This document shows, piece by piece, positions 1-5,422 of a stretch of 5,784 nt of DNA. The first letter of the stretch is position 1. Every line of letters begins with the position of its first letter. The notes under the pieces are model-generated. The model saw only the letters and a program-made list of their open reading frames with translations, made no database searches and was not told the origin of the DNA. A program made the translations under genes and the position numbers. This stretch comes from Candidatus Zixiibacteriota bacterium (GTDB taxonomy: Bacteria > Zixibacteria > MSB-5A5 > GN15 > PGXB01): NCBI GenBank assembly GCA_026397495.1, contig JAPLUS010000200.1, positions 1 to 5,784 on the forward strand, written 5' to 3'.

Positions 1-593
1 GCATTATGGCGCTGACCTATTTGGTCGGCGCAGGGACATCGTATGCGCCAATCGAAAACTATTCTTTCGTATTTAATATTCGCGTCTTGGCTATCATCAT
101 AATACTGGGTGTAATCCTGATTCAGGGGCGCTTACTCGCCGCGCATAGAGCAGCATTTCTTTGGGCGCCCGGCGCTCTCGATGCCTCTCGGGTCGCCGCG
201 ATTTTGTTGGGACTTTTTCTACTTACTGTCGAAGCTTGGACTATATTCGAAAAATCAATCGTCATAGCTCACCGCACCTCGATTTCCGCCGGTCTTGATT
301 ATGATCAGTTGAAGAATCTCCAACAGCTAACCATTTCTGGGATATGGCTCCTGTATTCAGTCGTCATAATGGCTCTTGGTCTCTGGCGGCGGCGGCGAGC
401 GGTGCGCATAATCTCAATCGGACTTTTCGGAATATCAATCTTAAAAATATTCACATACGATCTCTCTTTTTTGGACACGCTGTACCGCATTTTCTCTTTT
501 ATTGGTTTGGGTATCATTCTTTTGGCGGTTTCTTATGCTTACCATCGGTACAAAGCTATCATATTCGGCAGCGCTGATGAATCGTCGCAGTAG
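1..593 (+). CDS. DUF2339 family membrane protein, C-terminal fragment
   Basis: The reading frame is open to the left edge, so the ATG at position 6 is an internal methionine and the true start lies outside the window. The visible 195 or so residues contain about five hydrophobic segments: near residues 25-42, 58-80, 112-126, 133-149 and 160-178. A basic RRRR cluster follows the third. The end reads LKIFTYDLSFLDTLYRIFSF, then GLGIILLAVSYAYHRYK, which I recognise as the conserved C-terminus of DUF2339 predicted membrane proteins (the K.F..D...L....RI.SF..LG..LL..S..Y pattern). Full-length members are many hundreds of residues long with numerous helices, so only the tail is present. The function of the family is not established; it sits in the cytoplasmic membrane. 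The gene ends with TAG and no clear terminator follows. Confidence 0.85.
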   Translation, partial: IMALTYLVGAGTSYAPIENYSFVFNIRVLAIIIILGVILIQGRLLAAHRAAFLWAPGALDASRVAAILLGLFLLTVEAWTIFEKSIVIAHRTSISAGLDYDQLKNLQQLTISGIWLLYSVVIMALGLWRRRRAVRIISIGLFGISILKIFTYDLSFLDTLYRIFSFIGLGIILLAVSYAYHRYKAIIFGSADESSQ

Positions 594-850
594 ATCGGTT
601 GGTCCGAGCGCGGCCCATGACGCACATAATCCGCACATTGTCCACCAGTGTGCCGCCGCATAGTCCTTGATATGTCGCTTGGAAGCTATGCCCCGGCGTT
701 GTTGTCATTTGTAGCGGTTCAGCAAGAGTAGTACACGGATGGGCCCTGGCTGAGACGATGTTTCTTCTGATAAATTTGCGAGAACAGATTGGCTCACAGA
801 AGTCCCTGTTTAGACGGCGACTTTTGACTTCTGGGTTCTATAGAAAACCT
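594..850. other. intergenic stretch without a convincing gene
   Basis: About 257 bases separate the DUF2339 stop from the repeat block. I see no ribosome binding site with a plausible gene, no RNA gene and no clear terminator. One frame on the - strand stays open across most of it (stop at 559-561, first ATG at 708) and would give a 49-residue peptide with no recognisable motif. A perfect 10-bp palindrome, TTCTATAGAA, lies at 836-845, just ahead of the repeats. Confidence 0.5.
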
Positions 851-943
851 TCACAATTTGATCACAACGGCGCGTAATACCCCCGTCCCTTGGCGTTTCT
901 AACTGTATATCCGTCAATAACCCCGAATAACTTGCAACCATTC

Positions 944-960
944 TGGTCACGATTTGACCA
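944..960. promoter_or_regulatory. 6-5-6 palindrome inside repeat A, possible operator
   Basis: TGGTCA (944-949) and TGACCA (955-960) are perfect inverted arms around the 5-bp spacer CGATT. This is the size of a typical dimeric-regulator half-site pair. The copies of motif A at 851 and 1075 preserve the arms only partly. Use as a binding site is inference. Confidence 0.35.
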
Positions 961-991
961 CAACAGTGCGTAATCTATTGTGCCACGGCGT

Positions 992-1018
992 GAGTTGGGA
1001 ATTTGATTTCCCCAGCTC
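992..1018. other. hairpin in the longer repeat spacer
   Basis: GAGTTGGGAA (992-1001) pairs with TTCCCCAGCTC (1008-1018) across a 6-nt loop. The stem has ten pairs, including one T-G wobble and one bulged C. The bases after it (TTTGTATTG) are only modestly T-rich, so it is a poor intrinsic terminator. It lies in the extra bases that distinguish the second repeat unit from the first. Confidence 0.5.
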
Positions 1019-1255
1019 TTTGTATTGCTAACTGTATATCATACAATAACCTGAATATTGCGCAATTAAAAAGGTCACGTTTTAGTCACAATGCTTGCCC
1101 ATAAAATAGCCATATTGTCTGTTAATTTATGCTTGACTTTTGACCTCAAAATAAGCTCATTTGTTCCGATAATGGTATCAAGTGTTTCAAGAAAAGAATC
1201 AATTGTATCGAAAATGTGTGCAAGAGAATCAAAAAAAGAATCAGCTCGATCCTTA

Positions 1256-1861
1256 ATGGGGATAAGTTCTGGGATTGGTGAAGCGCTATTTCCGAAAATT
1301 CGTCGAAAGGTACTGGCGCTATTTCTGCTGAACTCGGATAAGCATTTCTATTTCAGGGAAACAGTCAGACTTCTGGGCGATACCCCTGGTTCACTTCACC
1401 GCGAACTCAAGTCGCTGACTGAAGTTGGTATTTTGACTATGGAGCCAATCGGTATCCAGAAGTTCTATAGGGCGAACACAAACTGCCCTGTGTTCAACGA
1501 GCTGAAATCGATTGCTGAACGAACATTCGGAATAGTGGATGTATTCAAAGATGTGTTTCGCAATCAAGGAAAAGAGCGAATCGAGCTTGCATGGATCTAT
1601 GGTTCGATTGCCAACGCCCAAGATACGAGTTCGAGTGATATCGATATTATGGTAGTTGGTTCACTGCCATTTCGAGAGCTTGTGTCCATCCTGAAATCAA
1701 TAGAAGAGAACATGCATAGGCCGGTGAACCCAACCCTGTATTCGCCGGAGGAATTCAGAGCCAAGGTGCACGAAAAGAACAATTTTCTCCGAAACGTAAT
1801 GGAATCTGAAAAGTTGTTTATTCTGGGGACCAAGGATGAGCTTGCAAGATTGGTTAAATAG
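1256..1861 (+). CDS. winged-helix MNT nucleotidyltransferase, antitoxin-like partner of HEPN protein
   Basis: The protein has 201 residues from this ATG. Residues 10-75 form a winged-helix DNA-binding domain (ALFPKIRRKVLALFLL, then LHRELKSLTEVGIL). Residues 105-190 are a minimal nucleotidyltransferase with the hallmark YGS...SSDIDIMVVG: Gly116-Ser117 and metal-binding Asp128 and Asp130. The third acidic position appears to be Asn (PVNPTLYSPEEF), which I believe is usual in this subfamily. In characterised MNT/HEPN modules the MNT enzyme adds AMP to the HEPN toxin and silences it; the fused DNA-binding domain suggests autoregulation. The frame is open from an ATG at 1091. I prefer 1256 because homologues I recall begin near SGIGEALFPK and the extra 55 codons are low-complexity, but no start has a good ribosome binding site (alternatives at 1172 and 1214). 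It overlaps the next gene by 26 bp. Confidence 0.82.
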   Translation: MGISSGIGEALFPKIRRKVLALFLLNSDKHFYFRETVRLLGDTPGSLHRELKSLTEVGILTMEPIGIQKFYRANTNCPVFNELKSIAERTFGIVDVFKDVFRNQGKERIELAWIYGSIANAQDTSSSDIDIMVVGSLPFRELVSILKSIEENMHRPVNPTLYSPEEFRAKVHEKNNFLRNVMESEKLFILGTKDELARLVK

Positions 1862-2270
1862 CGGTTGGCTCAAGCAACACACCTCGAACCCGCAAGAAAT
1901 CCGAGACCTACTTGACAAGGTCAACCGTGATATAGCCGAGGCAGCCAAGGAAGAGATCACGCTCGACTGGAGATTGGCAATCGCCTACAATGCCTGCCTT
2001 GGCTGTGCGACAATCGCATTACGAGCAAGCGGATATCGAATGCCAGGTGGTGCCGGCCAGCATTACCGAACAATTCAATCGTTGAGATTTACTATCAATC
2101 CTGAATCTGATATTATCACATCTCTGGAAGCAATCAGCAAGAAAAGAGCAATCGTCAGTTACGATGCTGCCGGAACAGTGACTGAGGCTGAGGTTGACGA
2201 AGCGCAAAACCTCGCTGCCGATCTTCGTAAGCTTCTTCAGGGATGGCTTGATGAGCGTCCTTCAACTTAA
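1836..2270 (+). CDS. HEPN domain protein, toxin-like partner of MNT
   Basis: This 144-residue, mostly helical protein begins MSLQDWLNSGWLKQH and carries EIRDLLDKVNRD, LAIAYNACLGCATIALRASGYR and QHYRTIQSL. I recognise these as the HEPN family that travels with winged-helix MNT proteins. HEPN toxins usually act as RNases through an R-x(4-6)-H motif. Here the equivalent stretch is KKRAIVSYDAAG: Arg104 is present, but Tyr109 occupies the histidine position and Ala105 sits where a polar residue is common. His76, in the QHYR element, is the only nearby histidine. In the MntA/HepT pair a tyrosine beside the active site is the AMPylation target, so Tyr109 is a candidate by analogy. The start overlaps the MNT gene by 26 bp, so translation is probably coupled; GGGG at 1825-1828 may serve as ribosome binding site. 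It could be a nuclease, or an inactive HEPN protein with another role. Confidence 0.8.
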   Translation: MSLQDWLNSGWLKQHTSNPQEIRDLLDKVNRDIAEAAKEEITLDWRLAIAYNACLGCATIALRASGYRMPGGAGQHYRTIQSLRFTINPESDIITSLEAISKKRAIVSYDAAGTVTEAEVDEAQNLAADLRKLLQGWLDERPST

Positions 2271-2291
2271 CTTCTTTCCAGCGGATCATAT

Positions 2292-2714
2292 ATGGAACTA
2301 GCATTATCTTGTGAGGGTGAAAATATTAGTTTTGGGAAAGTTCAACTCACTTTCGAAGATGCGGTATAGCGAAATGTGTTTGGCTGCAAGAACAATAAGA
2401 CCGTAGCGCAAACAATCCTCCACAAGCGCTATCAAAATCTGGCGTCGCGCGCGAACCAGGATTACTCTCAATCTCTAAATAAGCCAATCGGAACCTTCCT
2501 TTTGGAATTGAAGAATCAAGGCGATGCTTTCTACAAAGAATTTCTGAATGATTGTGGCGACCTCGATTATTGTAGGTTTTGCATAGCTGACAAGAAATGG
2601 AGAAAAAGGTGGGGTATTTATATCTATACTATCGATAGTAATATTCGGTACGTGGGCCGGTGTCTGGATTCGTTTGAAAAGCGGATTAACAACGGATACG
2701 GTCGTATCTCACCC
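2292..2714 (+). pseudogene. GIY-YIG nuclease remnant, amber codon and lost C-terminus
   Basis: From the ATG at 2292 the frame reads MELALSCEGENISFGK and on to FEDAV, meets TAG at 2367-2369, and continues in the same frame with RNVFGCKNNKTVAQTIL. Counting from the GTG at 2376, residues 80-82 are GIY, 92-94 are YVG and Arg103 follows in FEKRINNGYGRISP, the first half of a GIY-YIG nuclease domain. The catalytic Glu and Asn that should follow are absent: after ISP (2714) the frame runs through the complement of eamA until a stop at 2807 and has no family resemblance. Two independent defects argue for a dead gene. Translation from GTG 2376 would still lack a complete active site. GIY-YIG enzymes cut DNA, often in restriction or mobile elements; which this was cannot be told. 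GC content looks lower than in the genes to its right. Confidence 0.7.
2695..2708. repeat. perfect palindrome abutting the GIY-YIG/eamA junction
   Basis: GATACG (2695-2700) and CGTATC (2703-2708) are perfect inverted arms around GT. The right arm ends one base before the complement of the eamA stop codon (2709-2711). Its bases also encode GYGRI of the nuclease, so it may be coincidental. A short stem without a T tract makes a poor terminator. Confidence 0.4.
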
Positions 2715-3581
2715 ACGGCCTGGCCGACCCACTGTCAGCACCAGACCGGTGCCAAGGATGATGAGGGCAGTGCCGGCCAGCATCGGAAATGTTATGGTCT
2801 CTTTTAGAATTATCATGCCCCAGATCATACCGAAGACGGGCATCAGGAAGGTTACCGTGAGCGCTTTGGTCGGGCCGACGTCGGCGATCAATCGATAGTA
2901 AAGAAGGTAAGCTATCGCGCTGCAAAGAAGAGCGAAAGCCAGCATACCGGCCATGACCGAAAATGTGATCACGCCTGTCGGCAAAGACAGCGGCACGGCC
3001 GGAATAAGTAGAATCCCCGCCATCAGTTGGCTGGCACCGGCAATTCCCATCGGTTTGACGCCAACGGCAAACCTTTTGATATAGGTTGCGGCAACCCCGT
3101 AACAAAGGGCGGCAACAACGCACGCCGCGACAGCCCACCCAAACAAGGGATCAGTTTTCAATACGCCAACTTTCACGACCAGCATTACCCCCACCGCGCC
3201 AATAAGTAGCCCAACGATTCTCCGAACTGACAATCGTTCACTCAACCAGATAGCGGAAAATATCGCTCCAAAAAGAGGCGACATAGAGTTCAAGATCGCG
3301 GAAAGTGAGGCCGGGATATGGATGGCTGCAAACGAGAAAAGGCAAAACGGCAGAGCCGAATTGATAGCCCCAATCAAGAGGTATTGCTTCCACCAACGTC
3401 GCCATTGCGGATCGAACCTGATCACATGGAAGTACAGGATCAAGGCTATCCCGGCGATCAGCACCCGAAGGTCGGCGGTCACTACTGGACCGAGAACGGG
3501 AGCAAGAATCCGCATAAAGATGAACGACCCACCCCAGATGGCGGCAAGAATTAAGAGTCTTACGATATCACCGCTCCGCAT
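2709..3581 (-). CDS. EamA/DMT-superfamily transporter
   Basis: This is a 290-residue inner-membrane protein with about ten hydrophobic helices in two EamA repeats (roughly residues 8-137 and 150-285). Signature pieces are LLILAAIWGGSFIFMRIL at the N-terminus, the end of the first repeat at AIWLSERLS, and FLMPVFGMIWGMIILKETIT in the second repeat, with the paired glutamates typical of drug/metabolite transporters. Length fits the family. These proteins export or import small metabolites; the substrate cannot be read from sequence. The frame extends to an ATG at 3635, and another ATG lies at 3593. I chose 3581 because it begins directly before the first helix and lies 1 nt after the ada stop (TGAGATG), implying coupled translation; its own ribosome binding site is weak. 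The stop codon falls on the junction with the GIY-YIG remnant, so the last few residues (GRPGRG) may not be original. Confidence 0.88.
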   Translation of the reverse strand: MRSGDIVRLLILAAIWGGSFIFMRILAPVLGPVVTADLRVLIAGIALILYFHVIRFDPQWRRWWKQYLLIGAINSALPFCLFSFAAIHIPASLSAILNSMSPLFGAIFSAIWLSERLSVRRIVGLLIGAVGVMLVVKVGVLKTDPLFGWAVAACVVAALCYGVAATYIKRFAVGVKPMGIAGASQLMAGILLIPAVPLSLPTGVITFSVMAGMLAFALLCSAIAYLLYYRLIADVGPTKALTVTFLMPVFGMIWGMIILKETITFPMLAGTALIILGTGLVLTVGRPGRG

Positions 3582-3582
3582 C

Positions 3583-4437
3583 TCATTTACCATTCGAAGA
3601 GGGGCCAGCAAATAACTCCGGCGCCGTATCGTCACGTCCCGTCATCTGGCGTTCATGCTCCAATAGCCATTTCTTTCGCCAGATGCCGCCGCCATAGCCG
3701 CACAGTTCACCATCGGCGCGAATGACCCGGTGGAAGGGAATAACGATGGCCAGACAGTTCCGGCCATTGGCCCGTCCTACCGCACGCGTGGCATTCGGAT
3801 TGCCGAGTCTCAGGGCAAGTTGAGCATACGACCACGTCTGGCCGGGGGGGATCGCCTGCAGGAGTTTCCAGACGGACTGTTCGAATGGCGACCCGGCCGG
3901 AACCAACGGCACGGTGAAGCTTATGACCGAGCTGTCAAAATAAGCTTCCCAGAACCCGCTGGACGATTCAAAACCATGGTCGATCTGCGCCCCGATTACG
4001 CTTTCCCCTTTCCAAATTTCGTGTAACGCCAGACCCATTCGGCGCGCCCTGCCGTAAGCCTGAAAGGTCATACCATAGTAACGTCGAAACTGGCGACGAG
4101 CGGTTGACGGATCAATCCCCATGGCCCGCAGCTGGGAACCCGTAATCCTTTTTGCGGATGACTGTTCAACGGCATCGCACAACCGCGTGACAAGTTCAGG
4201 TGCCCGCTTCTCTCTGGCCAGCGGACAACATCGTGAGCACGGGCGGTATCCCGCAATCAGCGCATCCTGTGGATGGGGAAAGTATTCGACATTTTCAAAT
4301 TTAGGTTTTTTGGCCGGGCAGGTCGGTCGACAGAAAATGCCGGTGGTCTTGACCCCAACATAGAAGACGCCCTCGAAGGCCGTATCCCGGCATAAAAGGG
4401 CCCGGTACATGGTCGCGGCAGATGGGAGCTTACTCAT
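3583..4437 (-). CDS. ada: Ada-like alkylation regulator with ATL-like, acceptor-less C-terminal domain
   Basis: Numbering is from the in-frame GTG at 4452, giving 289 residues. Residues 12-80 are the Ada zinc domain: GVKTTGIFCRPTCPAKKP with Cys41 and Cys45, and YRPCSRCCP with Cys72 and Cys75. These four align with E. coli Cys38, 42, 69 and 72, where Cys38 takes methyl groups from DNA phosphotriesters. Residues 85-170 are an AraC-type helix-turn-helix (TARRQFRRYYGMTF, ESSSGFWEA). Residues 186-270 are the DNA-binding half of O6-alkylguanine alkyltransferase (TWSYAQL, RAVGRANGRN, GYGGG, LLEHE), but the acceptor motif is PFHRV: Phe240 (TTC) replaces cysteine. The N-terminal alkyltransferase subdomain, about 65-75 residues, is missing between FWEA and YFDSSVISF. 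The protein should still sense phosphotriesters and activate transcription but cannot repair O6-alkylguanine by the usual chemistry. The ATG at 4437 (284 residues) is preferred because GAGG lies 9 nt upstream. Confidence 0.9.
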   Translation of the reverse strand: MSKLPSAATMYRALLCRDTAFEGVFYVGVKTTGIFCRPTCPAKKPKFENVEYFPHPQDALIAGYRPCSRCCPLAREKRAPELVTRLCDAVEQSSAKRITGSQLRAMGIDPSTARRQFRRYYGMTFQAYGRARRMGLALHEIWKGESVIGAQIDHGFESSSGFWEAYFDSSVISFTVPLVPAGSPFEQSVWKLLQAIPPGQTWSYAQLALRLGNPNATRAVGRANGRNCLAIVIPFHRVIRADGELCGYGGGIWRKKWLLEHERQMTGRDDTAPELFAGPSSNGK

Positions 4438-4445
4438 ACAAATAT

Positions 4446-4449
4446 TCCT
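4446..4449 (-). promoter_or_regulatory. ribosome binding site deciding the ada start
   Basis: On the - strand GAGG lies 9 nt before the ATG at 4437. It falls inside the longer reading frame that begins with GTG at 4452, which has no comparable site; this favours the ATG. Confidence 0.55.
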
Positions 4450-4458
4450 CACCGGATG

Positions 4459-4486
4459 ATTATCATACGCCCAGGATGCACGTCAT
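4459..4486 (-). promoter_or_regulatory. candidate weak promoter of the ada-eamA pair
   Basis: On the - strand, ATGACG (4481-4486, 4 of 6 to TTGACA) is followed after 16 bp by GATAAT (4459-4464, 5 of 6 to TATAAT). Transcription would start near 4452, about 15 nt before the ATG. A poor -35 box fits a promoter that needs an activator, as for E. coli ada. A palindrome, ATGAT-T-ATCAT (4456-4466), covers the -10 box. I see no clear copy of the E. coli Ada box. Confidence 0.35.
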
Positions 4487-4531
4487 TGGCGGAAAATCGC
4501 ATCTGTCCTGGCTGACTCCTTCACAAATCAA

Positions 4532-4546
4532 TGATAATAATTATCC
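4532..4546. promoter_or_regulatory. Fur-box-like 7-1-7 inverted repeat
   Basis: TGATAAT-A-ATTATCC matches 14 of 15 positions of the 7-1-7 Fur-family operator TGATAATnATTATCA. The central 6-1-6 arms are perfect. It lies about 95 bp upstream of the ada start, between ada and the membrane protein gene. AT-rich palindromes can arise by chance, no iron gene is visible, and no regulator gene is present, so the match is suggestive only. Confidence 0.35.
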
Positions 4547-4581
4547 GATACACACGCATCCGGTATTGAGGCACCAAATTC

Positions 4582-4597
4582 CCGCCTTGCCCGGCGG
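4582..4597 (-). terminator. possible weak terminator after the small membrane protein gene
   Basis: CCGCC and GGCGG form a 5-bp GC stem around a 6-nt loop, starting 13 nt past the stop of the gene at 4611. On the - strand it is followed by GAATTTGG, with no real T tract, so termination would be weak. Confidence 0.3.
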
Positions 4598-4610
4598 CCA
4601 TACATTTAAC

Positions 4611-5003
4611 TTACGGCGCCATCGGCTTACTATTCATCGGTATTCCTTCAAACTGCTCAGATTGTTTGGTAACGCAACGGCAGAAGCCGTGAAATATGGC
4701 GCAGACGCCTCCCATGAGCGAGAAGATTCCCCAGAAAAGAGGCCGTCCGAAAACGTGCGCAATGGTCGGTTTTGAATAAGGCAGAAGCAAAATACCCCAA
4801 GTAATCAGATAAGCACCAACGACAATACAGGAATGTCCGAAAACGAGCGTCGCCACCCGTCCTCGATTAAAGGCCAGATAAATAAGCGCCGCGCCAATGA
4901 TCAAAGGCACGATTCCGGCGATGCTCATCAAGCTGACGATTGCCAGAACCCCCGCCGCCGCAAGGACTATCCCCAAAGTCGCCGTTATTCTGCTTGGTTT
5001 CAT
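4611..5003 (-). CDS. small four-helix membrane protein, unknown function
   Basis: The protein has 130 residues. I do not recognise a family. It has about four hydrophobic segments: residues 7-26 (ATLGIVLAAAGVLAIVSLMS), 28-45 (AGIVPLIIGAALIYLAF), 51-74 (ATLVFGHSCIVVGAYLITWG and on) and 87-108 (RPLFWGIFSLMGGVCAIFHG and on). A polar tail rich in Lys, Gln and Ser follows. There is no cleavable signal peptide or catalytic motif, so it is probably an integral inner-membrane protein. Evidence that it is a real gene: AGAGGG sits 10 nt before the ATG, and a near-consensus sigma70 promoter lies upstream at the right distance. It points the same way as ada-eamA but is 173 bp away from ada, with a separate promoter likely, so it need not be in the same operon. 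The function is unknown. Confidence 0.72.
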   Translation of the reverse strand: MKPSRITATLGIVLAAAGVLAIVSLMSIAGIVPLIIGAALIYLAFNRGRVATLVFGHSCIVVGAYLITWGILLLPYSKPTIAHVFGRPLFWGIFSLMGGVCAIFHGFCRCVTKQSEQFEGIPMNSKPMAP

Positions 5004-5055
5004 AATTTATGATCCCTCTTTCGAATTCAAACTGAGAGTTAAGAATTGTTGTTTC

Positions 5056-5084
5056 ATAATAATCAATTTGTGCTCACTTGTCAA
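5056..5084 (-). promoter_or_regulatory. near-consensus sigma70 promoter for the small membrane protein gene
   Basis: On the - strand, TTGACA (5079-5084, perfect -35) is separated by exactly 17 bp from TATTAT (5056-5061, 5 of 6 to the -10 consensus). Transcription would start near 5049, giving an untranslated leader of about 46 nt with the AGAGGG ribosome binding site. No operator overlaps it obviously, so expression is probably steady. Confidence 0.72.
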
Positions 5085-5422
5085 AAAATAACCCTCGTTT
5101 GTCCAGACGTATGGAAAAGGCTGCCAGACAGACATACCGGCTTGCTAACCTTTCGAACTTATGATTTTAGGGTGGTCGTAACTATCGAATACAGCATTAC
5201 CCTTAACGATTATAATGATCGCGGCGCTTGTGCTGACTATCGGAGTTATGCGTGCCGGCAAGAAAGTCTTCGGCATCTTCTAATAAGTGCCTCCATTCTC
5301 GCTTGAAGAGACGCGGCAAGCTCCGGCCAATCAACGGGCGTGGAAACTTTACCGTTACTTCCTCGCATTCTCTGTCGGTTCTTCTACCTAAATGGATTTC
5401 ATCAATTTAAGGTATTATCAAA
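5085..5422. other. gap without a convincing gene, possible coding remnant
   Basis: No gene here has both a start signal and a recognisable product. One + frame looks weakly protein-like: from the ATG at 5215 it reads MIAALVLTIGVMRAGKKVFG (then IF), meets two consecutive stops at 5281-5286, then continues from a GTG at 5287 for 34 codons (including EETRQAPANQRAWKLYRYFL). This could be a decayed membrane protein or chance. A - strand frame stays open for about 65 codons over the same bases but lacks a start codon. Confidence 0.4.

Larger units (their letters stand above)
851..1091. repeat. degenerate interspersed repeat block, order A-B-A-B-A
   Basis: Two motifs alternate. Motif A, 28 bp, occurs at 851-878 and 947-974 (24 of 28 bases identical; shared core CACAAC then GCGTAAT), with a weaker third copy at 1075-1091 (13 of 17 identical to the second). 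Motif B occurs at 899-946 and 1028-1074. Its first 13 bases (CTAACTGTATATC) are identical in both, and 21 of the first 24 match. Each B runs straight into an A, so the B+A unit of about 75 bp recurs every 128-129 bp. The second A-to-B spacer is 33 bp longer (53 versus 20 bp) and contains a hairpin. The block ends about 165 bp before the preferred start of the MNT gene. Roles could be operator sites or the remnant of a small mobile repeat; neither can be shown from sequence alone. Confidence 0.7.

Noticed and set aside
559..708. 49-residue - strand reading frame over the end of the DUF2339 gene and the gap after it
   Set aside because: It has no motif, no clear ribosome binding site, and overlaps a well-supported gene on the other strand.
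851..1091. CRISPR array
   Set aside because: The repeats are few, imperfect and alternate between two motifs with unequal spacers; no cas gene is present.
1133..1173. Promoter made of TTGACT or TTGACC with GATAAT ahead of the MNT gene
   Set aside because: The boxes are 29 or 22 bp apart, too far for a sigma70 promoter; I could not place a convincing promoter for this module.
1091..1255. The 55-codon N-terminal extension of the MNT protein as real coding sequence
   Set aside because: It is low-complexity, begins inside the third A repeat, lacks a ribosome binding site, and precedes the point where family members I recall begin.
2715..2807. C-terminal part of the GIY-YIG reading frame as a novel domain
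   Set aside because: These bases are the complement of the eamA coding sequence; the frame is open only by chance and has no nuclease resemblance.
3318..3615. Long + strand frames opposite eamA and ada
   Set aside because: They are shadows of the two well-supported - strand genes and show no independent motif.
5046..5306. 86-residue + strand reading frame
   Set aside because: It starts inside the promoter of the divergent membrane protein gene, has no ribosome binding site and no protein-like composition.
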